DNA of 64,000 bases from Epiperipatus broadwayi (taxonomy: Eukaryota > Onychophora > Udeonychophora > Euonychophora > Peripatidae), in contig JAQFVV010012574.1 in assembly GCA_028023455.1 (NCBI GenBank), positions 481,501 through 545,500 on the forward strand. The letters run 5' to 3'. Shown piece after piece: positions 10,584 to 21,300 of the stretch. The notes beneath the pieces are model-generated. The model searched no databases. It was not told the origin of the DNA and saw only the letters and a program-made list of their open reading frames with translations. The position numbers and the translations under genes are program-made. Within the stretch, counting starts at the first letter, position 1. The number at the start of each line of letters is the position of its first letter.

Positions 10584-11099
10584 TTTTTTCCTCAGTGATG
10601 AAATGTTTATTCATAAAAAAAAAACAAAAAACAGATACAGTAAAATAAATGAAATTTCAGGAGCAACATGGTAAGAGGGGAAGGAGGGACATGGTGTGTA
10701 GTCCAGGCTGGTCAGAAATGCATATCTTCATGATTGAGTCCTATGACAGAGACTGAGAGGATGGGAGTTGGAGAATTGCCCAAGTGTCTGTGAGGAGTGG
10801 AGGTGGGGCTAGTTTGGTATCTTGGGTTTTGAGAGCGCGAATTAGGTCCAAGAGCTTTTGATTGACTGGATGTACTCTCTGATCAAGGATAATGGCACAT
10901 CGGAGCAACCAGAGAGCATAGATGAGAAAAACTGATATCTAATAGCTGCGAAGACCCCTGTTTCTATGGATTCTTGGAGGTTGAAGATGGTATTCCTGTG
11001 TGAGGAGAAGCAGGAGTTGATGACTTTTTTCGCACCAAGCAGAAAAGGACATTTAAGTAGGAAGTGCTGGAAGGTTTCGTTGTCAGTTTTATAGAGCTG
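10584..11099 (-). mobile_element. 5'-truncated LINE 3' end inserted in the hAT remnant, 18-bp duplication
   Basis: An 18-bp direct repeat with one mismatch flanks it (TAAATTCTAAAAATTGTT at 10566-10583, TAAATTCTAGAAATTGTT at 11100-11117). On the minus strand it encodes a typical retrotransposon C-terminus (LYKTDNETFQHFLLKCPFLL, the Cys/His region after the reverse transcriptase). It then runs through a 3' UTR with AATAAA (complement of 10606-10611) into a short poly(A) at 10589-10584. It is GC-richer than its host sequence. Truncation at the 5' end, poly(A) and a long target duplication are the marks of target-primed reverse transcription. The clade is not determined and differs from the RTE family in this window. 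Confidence 0.75.
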
Positions 11100-11187
11100 T
11101 AAATTCTAGAAATTGTTAATTTTGATTTAAGCACATCTGGTAACTGTGAAATATTCCTATAATCATTAGTTTCATTAAATGTCATTG

Positions 11188-11635
11188 CCCAATAAACATC
11201 ACATGATAATCATTTTCTATGCTTGCTTATAACTGTTATTAAAACAGGTAAAACTCTCTATACATATTGCCACTCACTGCAAGCCAGAGTAATCAAAATG
11301 TATAGGTACTGAACTGAGTTCAAACCTATATGACTATATAAGCTAATGAGCTTGGATTAAAAATATTACAATGTTTTCAATTTGACTTATAGTTTTGTAG
11401 TTAAGTAAGAGATAAAAGGTGGCTGCTGGAGGGCTGCATTAGATCCTAAGATTTAGGTACAGAGCTCTCAGATCCAAGGCTCCTCACTGATGAAGGCCAC
11501 AAGCCAGAAACTAATCTAAAGATATTGGATAAGTAGGCACTAGATGGAGATTTTATGTACAAGCTTTCTGGCATCCATTGATTACTCTGGCTTGCAGTGA
11601 TTGGCAATACGTATAGAGAGTTTTGCCTTTTTTAC
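11188..11635. mobile_element. Foldback element copy 2 with 12-bp target site duplication
   Basis: Flanked by the perfect direct repeat TAAATGTCATTG (11176-11187 and 11636-11647), which lies inside the hAT remnant; excising it keeps the hAT frame open. It shares with the copy at 6198-6554 the outer arms (about 11235-11290 and 11555-11634), the CATCACATGAT...CTTGCTTATAACTG tail (here on the left) and the asymmetric core (about 11460-11550). It has roughly 100 bp of extra or diverged sequence in the left half. No coding capacity. Confidence 0.75.
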
Positions 11636-11740
11636 TAAATGTCATTGGAACAAATAAAACCCTTTTTCCCACAGTTATGAATATAGTTAAAAAAGTATAG
11701 ATCCTATTAAATTAGTCTGTATTTTGTTAGAAAATCCTGA

Positions 11741-12354
11741 AAGTATAATCACAAAATCTAAATGTCAATAGTTTATTTATCACAATTGATTAATAAATGC
11801 ACATTATTATCATAATTACCTCTGCTGCGTGATTGGTTGTTCATCTTCTGCATGATTATGGAATGCCTATTTATGGAGACCTAAGTTATAAATTACCATA
11901 ATTAATAATTTTACTTTTTTTAAACTTCTCAGTGTGAATTATAATATTTAATACTTTTTACTTATAGTGTCATTAGTATGAATCAAACCAAATGTTTTAA
12001 ATAGAATCATTACTTTTGGATGATTTAATTATATTTCATGGTTTGTTTGAATTTTAAATAAATCATTTAAGTCACTAAAAGGAGATAAATTTATTCTATG
12101 TTTTCGTTCCGATTGGAAAAAAAAAGGCTTGATCAATAAAATCATTTGTTTTTTTCTTTACAACCTGTTAAGCACGGTACTGTGTCGTAATATTGAAATA
12201 TGAAATACAGATTACAATTTTTGTACTTATATTTATCTTTGCTGATTTCGGTCTTCCTATCATTATTATTGTTTTTTTGATCTGGACTATCAAGATATAT
12301 TATGATATTCTGAATAATGTTTATCAAATGCAATAGCAGTGATTAAACTACAGA
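11741..12354. other. AT-rich DNA, no gene seen
   Basis: Possibly more of the decayed hAT or old spacer. No motif, repeat or coding similarity could be named. Confidence 0.4.
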
Positions 12355-13190
12355 TCAACACTAAGAATGTTAACAATGATAAAGATATGTAATGGAGTGA
12401 TTTTATGTCCCCAAAACTTTTTATAGGAGTTTTTTGAAAAATATTTGTGGATTAAAATGGAAAGCTAAGAATATAAAAATAGATGAAAATTATTTAATTT
12501 ATAAGGATTTTGAAAATGATCTGATTATTTTGTAAATAATTCTTCAGAGCTTCAAGAAATATTACAAGAATTATCTTGCAAAAATGAAAAAGTAGATCCA
12601 AAGAGAAATGCTAAAAAGATTAATATTCACTGGTTTTACACAGAAAAAAATATTGTTAATCATACTACAAATAAACTTGGTTAAATTATTCATATAGATC
12701 AAAAACATAAAAGTTGAAATTAATCATAGAATTAAACTTGGGTAGAAAATTTTTAGTAGAAATAATTTATGTTTGGACAGAAATGTTTTTAATAAAAATG
12801 TTTTACTGCTTTTTAGAAATGGGTCTGAAACTTAGATACTTAACAGAAAACAAAATATGGAGAAATGTATGCTGAAAGTAACAAGGAGGAACTGAAAGTG
12901 AGAAATATGAAAGAGAGTACAAATAAATATCACTGACATCATTGAAAGCATTATTAAAAGAGTAAAGTGGAGTTCAGCTGGATATGATATTGGAATAGGT
13001 GACAGTAAATGCACATTAAAATTTTAATCTGAATCTCAAAAGATTGTAAAATGCTTAGCACAAGACCATATGTAAAATGGTTAGAAGAGATAAGAAATTT
13101 TACTGGAATAATATAAAATTGAAAAGTTATGGATTGGAGAAATTGGATTGAATGTACGAAGATCATCCTGCAGTAAATTGATAATGATTA
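12355..13190 (+). pseudogene. RTE-like LINE, decayed 3' fragment (copy 2)
   Basis: Plus-strand remnant of the same RTE-like family. It aligns from the RT motif region (around the counterpart of the QGDS block) through the thumb (TTAATCATAGAATTAAACTTGG at about 12720-12741) to the 3' UTR ending CCTGCAGTAAATTGATAATGATTAG. Riddled with stops and small indels. Confidence 0.7.
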
Positions 13191-13462
13191 GAAATGCCAA
13201 GAATGGCTGCTTTCTGTATTATTAATATTTCTTTCTTAACTCATTTGTCAATTTAGGACTAAAAATGCTTTTTTGCATCAATAAAAATTGTTTTCTGTTT
13301 TTTTTATTGCTTTTAAAGTAATAAAGTAATAGAATCTGTAAAAAGTATTAGAAAGCTTAATGTATCTAGTATTAAGTAAAAGTATTTAGTAACTCTTCAA
13401 CACAATAATTTAACAATCTTTCAAAACTTAAAAAATACTTATTTTTCAGAATTACATGACCC

Positions 13463-14624
13463 ATGGCATCAACTAAAGAAACAGTAAGCTATGTCCTTTG
13501 GTTGGCTGAAGTGAAATCTACTGTTGCTGTACAAAGAAAATTTAGAATTGAATACAGTAAAGAACCACTTCATAGGAAATCTATAGTCAAATGGATGAAA
13601 AAATTCAAAGAGACAGGCTCAATCCATGATAAGCTGCAGTCTGGTAGATCACATATATAGTGAAGAAAATGTAGCATCCACAGAACAATCCTTTAAGGCA
13701 AGTCCAAGAAAGTCATTGAGACAAGCAACACTAGAACTGAGGCTATTCATGAGATTCTTCTGAAAAAACTTCACATGAAACCTGACAAAATTCTATTGCA
13801 TCAAATGTTGTTAGAAAAGGACTATCATGCATGGTAACTTTCTGCCATCAGTTCAATAAAAAACTTGGCAATGATGACACCTTTTTGAATAGTTTAATGT
13901 TCTCTGATGAAGTAACATTTTACATTAGTGGCAAAATCAACAGGCATAATTTCCAGATTTGGGTAACTGAAAACTCAAATGAAACAAACTGTTGAACATG
14001 AAAGGGATTCTCCTAAAGTTAATGTGTGGTGTGCTTTGGGAAAAAGTCAGCCATAGAGCCATTCCTTTTTGAAGGTCATGTTATTAATGGTCACATTTAC
14101 TTATATATGCTGTAGAATTACCCTTTTCCTTAGCTTGAATGATTAGGACTAAGAGATGATAGAGTATTTCAACAAAATGGAGCTCCTTGCCACTTTGCTC
14201 TGCATATTAAACAGTTTCTAAATCAGAAAGCTCCTAACAGATAGGTTGGAAGAGATGGACCATTTTCTTGGCTTCCATATTCTCCAGACTTGACTCCTTA
14301 GAATTTTTTATGTGGCCATGTGAAAACAATCATGCATACAACCATATCTTAATTATTACAAGACTTAAAAACTAAAATAGCTAATGTAATTTCAGGTATT
14401 ACTGTAAATCAATTGGCAAATATTTTTAGAGAACTACAAAATTGTATTACCCTTTGTATTATGAATAAAGATGGACATGTGGAACCTTAATAAAATACAA
14501 TAAAACAACAACAAAAATATAGATTTTTCTCATTTCCAATACATTCTATATAATTTCTCTGTCACAAATACTAATAAAGTTATAATTTTTTTAAATTACA
14601 CGCAGACTTTATAGACACCCTGTA
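13463..14624 (+). pseudogene. Mariner/DUF4817-type transposase, dead copy with 3' terminal repeat
   Basis: The first 65 codons are open (ATG at 13463) and read as the DUF4817 helix-turn-helix: KSTVAVQRKFRIEYSKEPLH, then IVKWMKKFKETGSIHDK and SGRS. A stop follows, and the catalytic part continues in shifting frames: a FSDEVTFYISGKI block near 13900 (first acidic residue region), FQQNGAPCHFALHIKQFLNQ near 14170, and WLPYSPDLTP near 14270. In the second block the family's catalytic Asp (QQDGAP) is replaced by Asn. The 3' terminal repeat CAGACTTTATAGACACCCTG ends at about 14624. No matching 5' repeat was found upstream, so the left end is lost. Such elements are frequent in spiders and insects. 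Inactive. Confidence 0.85.
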
Positions 14625-14634
14625 TTTATAATTT

Positions 14635-16990
14635 CCCACATATCATCATCAACCATTATCAATCCACTGCAGGATGAAGATCTCCCCAAGTTCAATCCAT
14701 CTTCTCTGATATTTAGCTTCTCTTCTCCACATCATCCCTGCACATTTTTTTATTTCATCTATCCATCTAACACATGGTCTCTTTCTGGGTCTTTTACAAT
14801 CTCTTGGAATCCAGTTTAAGATTTTGATTGTCCATCTATTATCATCTCTTCATGCAATATGTCCAGCCCAACTCCACTTCAATCTCATAATTTTTTCAAT
14901 GAGGTCAGTAACACCTGTTTGTTCTCTTACCCATACATTGCATTTTCGATCTCTTCTTGTTATTCCCAACATGCATCTTTTTATACTTCTCTGAGTGGTC
15001 TGAAGTCTCTGTATTGCTCTTCTATTACGTGTACAAGTCTCAGATCCATAATTAAGAACTGGTAAAACACATTTGTTAAAAACCTTTCTTTTTAAACACA
15101 TAGGCATATTTCCTTTTAGTTTCAAGTTATTTCTATCAAAAGCACTCCAAGTTTAATTCTGTGATTAATTTCATCCATTATGTTTCCATCTGTATTAATA
15201 ATCTGATCAAGGTATTTGTAACTGTTAACTTCTTCTAACTCATCATAATCAATCTTTATTTTCATATATTGAGAAAATCGATTAAACATTACTTTAATCT
15301 TTTTAACATTTATCTTTAGTCCTACCTTCCGACTTTCATCTGATAACTCCTGCAACATTTACTGCAGCTCTAAAGCATTATTTGCAAAAACAATTACATC
15401 ATCTGCAAAATCTAAATGACTTAAATAATCTCCATTTACTTTCATTCCTTTGGCTTCCCATTTTAATCCACAAAATACTTCTTGCAGCACTGCTGTAAAA
15501 AGTTTTGGAAATATGGAGTCACCCTGTCTTATACCCTTCCCAATGTTGACTTTCCCAGTATCATTATGTAATCTAATTGTTGTGGTTGCATTTTTATAAA
15601 TATTTGTTAAAATATGACAATATCCTGAACCTATACCTTGATGATCCAATGCTTTAATCACTGAAGAAATGTTTATAGAATCAAATGCCTTTTCATAATC
15701 TACAAATCCAAAACATAATGGCACCTCATATTCATTTGTCCTTTCTATAACTTCTCTCAATACCTGAATATGAGCTACTGTACTAAAACCATTATTAAAT
15801 CCAGCTTGTTCTCTTGGTTAGTGGAAATCCAATGTTCTCTGTAGACGAGTTGTAATTATCTTGGTAAAAATTTTGTATAAAACCGATAAAAGGCTGATAA
15901 GGCTGTAATTTCTAATATCTTCTTTATCACCTTTCTAAAATATTAATATTAATACTGCATTCTTCCAATCATCTGATACATCTTTATGATTTAGACATTT
16001 GGTATATAACTTTGCTAAAATATTTTCTATTTCTTCACCTGCTTTTTTTAATATATCAATCGTAATTCCATCATTACCTGGAGCCTTTCCTTTCTTCATA
16101 TATTTTATTGCATGTCTCACTTCTTCATTTAAAATTCTGGGCAATTCAGAAGATGTAATAGATATAGGAGGTACTTGTTCTTTATTACTATATAATTCTT
16201 GATAAAAGTCTTCTACACATTTCATGATGTCATCTCTCTTTTTAGTAATAGTTCCATCTTTTTTTCTTATTGCTGATATAAATTTCCTACCAATACCAAA
16301 ATGTTGTTTTACATTCTTGAGACTTTTATTTTCTTCTACAGCATTTTTTGCTAGTTCACAGTTATACTTTCTTATATCATTTTCAACTCTTTTCCGCAGC
16401 ATTTTACAAAATTCGAGATATTCAATCCTTTTTAATGCATCATTTTTGTATACCTTCATATTCCTTCTTTTCTTCCTAAATTCTCTAGTCTCAGTAGAAA
16501 TTTTATTGTTCAATTGCTGCTTTTTTTCCCAACTATCTTTGTTGCAGTTTTTAAAATTGTATCAATTATTTTCATATTAATTTCATTCAAATCTGAATCA
16601 TGTTCAAAATCTACTAATACTTGAAACCGATTTGTAAGTTCTAATTTAAATTCATTAGAATGTTTCTGAAGATTAGGAATATCAACTGTAAATATTGTTT
16701 TTCTTAATAATTTTTGTCTCTCTAGTTTTGCATTAACACGTATCTTATATCTTCCTAATCGATGATCACTTCCTGTGTTAAATTTATTAAGAACATTACA
16801 ATCTTGAAATATGTATTTTCTGTTAGTCAAAATATAATCCAATTCTGCTGTACCTTCATTTGGATGCTTTTATGTCTATTTCCTTTTAACATTTTTATCA
16901 AAAAAAGAATTCATAATATAAAGTTTTTCTTTTTCTGCAAACTCCACAAGTCTATGTCCTCTCTCATTTCTATTACCATAACCAAGCATT
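14635..16990 (-). pseudogene. RTE-like LINE, well preserved 5'-truncated copy 3
   Basis: Read on the minus strand, in order: end of the APE endonuclease (16842-16510, with SDH as GSDHRLGRYKIR); linker and fingers (16513-15935, KGKAPGNDGITIDILKKA); RT palm (15760-15359) with FVDYEKAFDSI, RQGDS and an intact LDFADDVIVF catalytic box; thumb and C-terminus (15358-14850, KVFNKCVLPVLNYGSETC); and a 3' UTR ending in an ATC-rich tail on the plus strand at about 14640. At least one stop-broken stretch separates 15935 from 15760, and frames change between blocks. The 5' end breaks off at about 16990, losing the endonuclease N-terminus present in the 57.7-60.6 kb copy. The family encodes a single endonuclease/reverse transcriptase polyprotein, often misannotated in animals as 'craniofacial development protein 2'. 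Not functional, though its RT catalytic box survives. Confidence 0.9.
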
Positions 16991-17984
16991 ATACTTCCAG
17001 TTATACTTCCAATTATATTTATATTTTCAGTTATATTTAATTAACCTTTTCTTTACTTAGTCATAAAAATGAATATCTAATGGCTTTTTAAATATTTTTT
17101 GTTGAAAAAATAGTAATACCAATAAGTACTACCCTCCCCAATAACATTATTTGATTTTCTAGCAATCACATCTTTTATTTTATATAAAAATAATTGCGGA
17201 AATGAAATGCTATCCCACTTGTCCTGAAAATCAAGCGATATTACAATTGTACATTAAAACACTCATTTGACTAATACAGATTAATCTGGTCTCTTTACTC
17301 TCTAACTAATTATAGACATCCATTTACCACTGAATATTAGCTGTTTATTTGAATTTGTTAAGGGTGAATTTAGAAAAAAAGTTTGCTTGTTACCTAAAAA
17401 AATTCTAAGATTCGCTTAGCTTGGACTTGAATGCAGGCTGTATATCTTGACAAATAAAGTCCTAATTTTTATACTACAAAGTCTTTCCATTATTAGATGT
17501 TGTCAGAAAAAAATAAATTGAAGTTGTAGAAGTTATAATGTAGCTCTAAAATTAAAATGTTAAAATTGTATTAAAAATTAAACGTAAAAACATTCTTAGT
17601 CATGGTATTCTCCTTACTTGCTTTTCCTGATTTTTAGTCTTGAGATCATTGTTAAAGAATACGATTATTGGATTAAAGACAGTGAATCTTAAATTTTAAA
17701 GGGATAAGAATGAGTAAAATTGCCATCCAGATGATGTCAATTAATATGGCAAAATTACTCAATAATCTACATATTGAAAGAAATCAATTTTTATTTCTAT
17801 ACCAAAATAAGAAATATAGGATAAATGTGAAAATTATTGTCCAATATTTTTTATACCACTTAAAGCAAGACTGTAGTGCAAATTTTTCTGTATAATTTAC
17901 TATCTTACATTGAAAAATATAATTAGATATAGAAATTGAACTTAGTAACAATCAAGAAACTAAAGACATTGATGGTGTATCTGG
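16991..17984. other. AT-rich DNA, no gene seen
   Basis: After the truncated RTE there is a short run of imperfect repeats of TTATACTTCCAGTTATA type (16990-17040), then nothing recognisable. Confidence 0.4.
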
Positions 17985-18330
17985 ATAACTGATAATGTCA
18001 TGAAATACAATTTAGTATTGTTTTATTGATTATAACAAGGTCTTTGATTCAGTTGACTATGTTATAATTTGTTTTTTACAAAATGGGTGTAGAAAGGCAT
18101 ATTGTTCAAACTCTGGTGAAACAAACTATTTTCTTTAGCAATAGAATATCATAGGTCTATATACTGATACTTTGTCAATCAATTTGTATATTAAATATGT
18201 TATGAGAAAAGCTAAATTGTATAAAATAGATATGAATTTTGAACTGCTGAAAGAAATAATCTTACGCACATCAATAATACCAAATTCACTAATAAAGATA
18301 TACTATAAAAAAGAATGGAAATAGGATTAG
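17985..18330 (+). pseudogene. Reverse transcriptase scrap of a second LINE family
   Basis: The plus strand reads VLLIDYNKVFDSVDYVI-like sequence at about 18020-18075 followed, one frame over, by KMGVERHIVQTLV. These correspond to the RT block usually written DYxKAFDSVxH...MGVPxHI. A YVMRKAKL block follows at about 18195. The wording differs from the main RTE family here, so it is probably a different RTE/BovB-type element. Broken by stops and shifts. Confidence 0.5.
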
Positions 18331-21300
18331 AAAAGAAAGAGATTATAATGACAGAAACAATGTGACTTCAAAATTGATGATTGTGACCATTGGTATATCT
18401 TATTACATAGATATGATTGGTATATCTTATCTGCTTAACAACAAAACAATCCATAAAGCAAGACTATCAGAGGGAAAAACTCTGAGTTGTTTAGACATTG
18501 ACAAGCATTATTATTAAGATGTGGATTGGTCAGAGTAGAATATTTCCCACAGTTCTCTATAGAAGATGTACACTGAAAAACAAACCAATAGCAAAGTGAT
18601 TGATAGTTTAAACTATAATGTTGCAAAGACTTTTGAGACAACAAGAAAAAAAGTTTATACTCACTCAAAATAGACATGAGGTTTTACTGGAAGCATAAAT
18701 AATTAGGATGAAATTTTCTTATTAATAAGGCAATTTAAGACAATCAGAAAACTTTGCAAAACAGAAAAGATTGATACCAAAAGAAGAAAATAGTCATGAA
18801 TTGGATTGTTTTCTTTACCCTGATAGTAAAGAGCACCATTAGCAGTCTTAAAAAACCAAAACAACAACAAATTAGATGATTCTGAAGGGATTCTTGATTT
18901 TTTTCCAAGAGTTTTAATATCACTAATCCTATGCAAAAATTAATATTAAACTCTTATTACCCTTATGCAATCAATTATTTGAATAATAATAAAATCCAGC
19001 TACTATTTTGCAATTATAGAAATTATAAAAATAAATAAATTTTAAAACATGGAGGGGTTTTAACATATATGCAATAATTCTATATACAATTTTATAAATC
19101 ATATATATTATTTACAAAATCATGTTAAAACTAAATTTAGTCAGTATATTATATGCATGCATTAATACACTGAGTGCTTCATAGCCAAGACCAGAAAATT
19201 CACCTCTGAAGATCAAGACTTCGATATGTATTTAGGCCATGTAAACTTTTATCAAACTTAATATTGTTCTCTTTAGATAAAGTTTTTTTTTTATATATAT
19301 AAAACTATATATAGGAATATTTACACCAATCTGTATTTCTATCCTATTCTATTGTAACAATACCCTATCATTGTAATAAGTATGTGGTCACCTACTAATT
19401 ATTGCTTATTTCCACATCTTAAAAACTAAATGGATAATGAACAATCTTGATTGAATGAAATATCAACTGCAGAGAGATACTTTTGATTGTTTCTAAATAA
19501 TTTGCTCCAATTTTGATTGTTTTATCCGCAATATATATCATTCTCCTCCAAAATAATCTATCATCTATTTATTTTTTCAGGTTTCATCTAGGTGCATTTA
19601 TTAATATGATGATGGAATGCATTCATATCATTGCTATTCTCTTTATTCTTTGCTAATATTTCCAATTATTACAAATGTTTTTAATGAAGATTATTTTATG
19701 ATATGATCAAGGTAGAAAATAAATTCAGGTCTAATCTGATAAAGTAATTATATGGTTGTTATTGTTTTTGGCCAATCCCATTGGTTCAAAAATATCAATA
19801 CTTTTTCAATACTTTTTCAGTGACTAATTTTTATATCTATTGAGAGTCACAGAAAACATTTAACTAGAATAATCCTGATATTTCTTTTAAAGATATGTCA
19901 TTAAATCTAATAATGTTTTCCAGGTATACAATTGAAAGTCAGTGCTAATCAGTAGCAAATCTTTCGATTACTAGATCTTTATTGTTGTGATTAATAATCT
20001 TGGAAATTGCCAATTGCTTTAGAGAATAGATAAAACAAGGTGTGTAAAGGCTGTGAATCAATGGTAGAGCTCTATTTTATTAAAAGGTAGTTAGTTATTC
20101 ATTTTACAAACACTCACACAAACACATATATACATAAAGGGTGTTTAACATGTTGTTATTAACGATTATGCGACGTTTATAATTTATAAATTAAAAAATG
20201 CTAATTAGAGTAAACATTGTCAAGTACACAGAGGGAAAAAGTGTGAAAAATCAATAATGAGAGAAATTTTTTCTTCCCTTTTTTTTTAAAAAATATTTTT
20301 GTTTTTTAATTATTACTAATAATTTAATCCACATCCAAATAAAATATGCACTTAAAAAATTCGCTACTTTGATAACAAGTACTTTAACAGGATGTACTTG
20401 ATAGAAGTAACTGAGGTGAGAAATGCAACATATATAGACAAAATATGCCACTTTCTTCATTTACCTATGTGAAAATGATTTATTAGATTGAGATTCTCTT
20501 CAAATTAGACTTATATTACATTACAAATAAAATATTTCGATATTTGAAACTAATAATTTTTGCATAGCAATGTAGCAGCAAAAAAATATATCTTTAAACG
20601 TTTCACAAATTATATATATCATTTAAGAGATGTGTCATTTGCAAATCTCTCCTCGTCAGTAGCAAAAACTACATATCTTTACAATCACATTTTGTTTGTT
20701 GATCAGTATGTTAAAAATCATCTGATCAATGGAAATTATCCATAGATTTATAAATAAGGAGATATTAATTTATAGACTTGTTCAGATTTAGCTATGTTTG
20801 AAAAATTATCGACCTGAACAAATTTTGAAATTTAAAAGCTATATACATTAAAAAGTACAATATAAAAGATAGTAATTTACAGAATGAAACATTTACTGGT
20901 AGATTATACAAGATAATATTTTATAATCTTTTATATTTATAGCAAACTATTTATCAGTGATGCACATTTCTTGTAACAACCGCACAAAAAGTAATAATAT
21001 AAATGTTTGACAACTGACTTATTAAATAAAGATTGGGATAAATTTGGAGCTAAAACATATATAATATGAATTAGTTTGCAATGTTAGGACAAAGAATATG
21101 AGTTTTAAAAAAACAGCATGCACATCTCAAATAGCAGAATTGTTCAGAAAAATTTAAAAAATGATATTTTGCATATTAAAGTTCTAAACTACAGATTTAG
21201 CACTTGTAAATAGATATATGACATACTTTTATTACAAATGTGATTTTGTTTTAATAAAATTCAATTCACTAAATAATGATAAATGTCTATTTACAAGCCA

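Larger units (their letters stand above)
10200..11740 (-). pseudogene. ZMYM1-like hAT transposase remnant, split by two insertions
   Basis: Minus-strand pieces read as a hAT-type transposase of the ZMYM1/DUF4371 group. Block 10583-10490 contains EFIDISYERTPVLAKYVSQL; after a frameshift, 10471-10202 contains SNNLSGLQEKIKQQ and IHRLNLIL, matching the family region normally reading near ...NMSG...GLQ..IK...H.LNLVL. Block 11187-11100 (MTFNETNDYRN...) lies upstream, and the frame extends into 11648 and beyond (...FVP) when the intervening element is skipped. It is interrupted at 10584-11099 by a LINE end and at 11188-11635 by a foldback element, and also has at least one internal stop and frameshift. 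No terminal inverted repeats were found, so the element limits are unknown. Non-functional. Confidence 0.65.

Noticed and set aside
16224-16580. Plus-strand frames over the RTE copies (also 59233-59496, 59357-59563, 57859-58110)
   Set aside because: They are antisense shadows of the reverse transcriptase coding strand.
20035-20110. tRNA-like string AATCAATGGTAGAGCTC
   Set aside because: No B-box and no paired arms at tRNA spacing.
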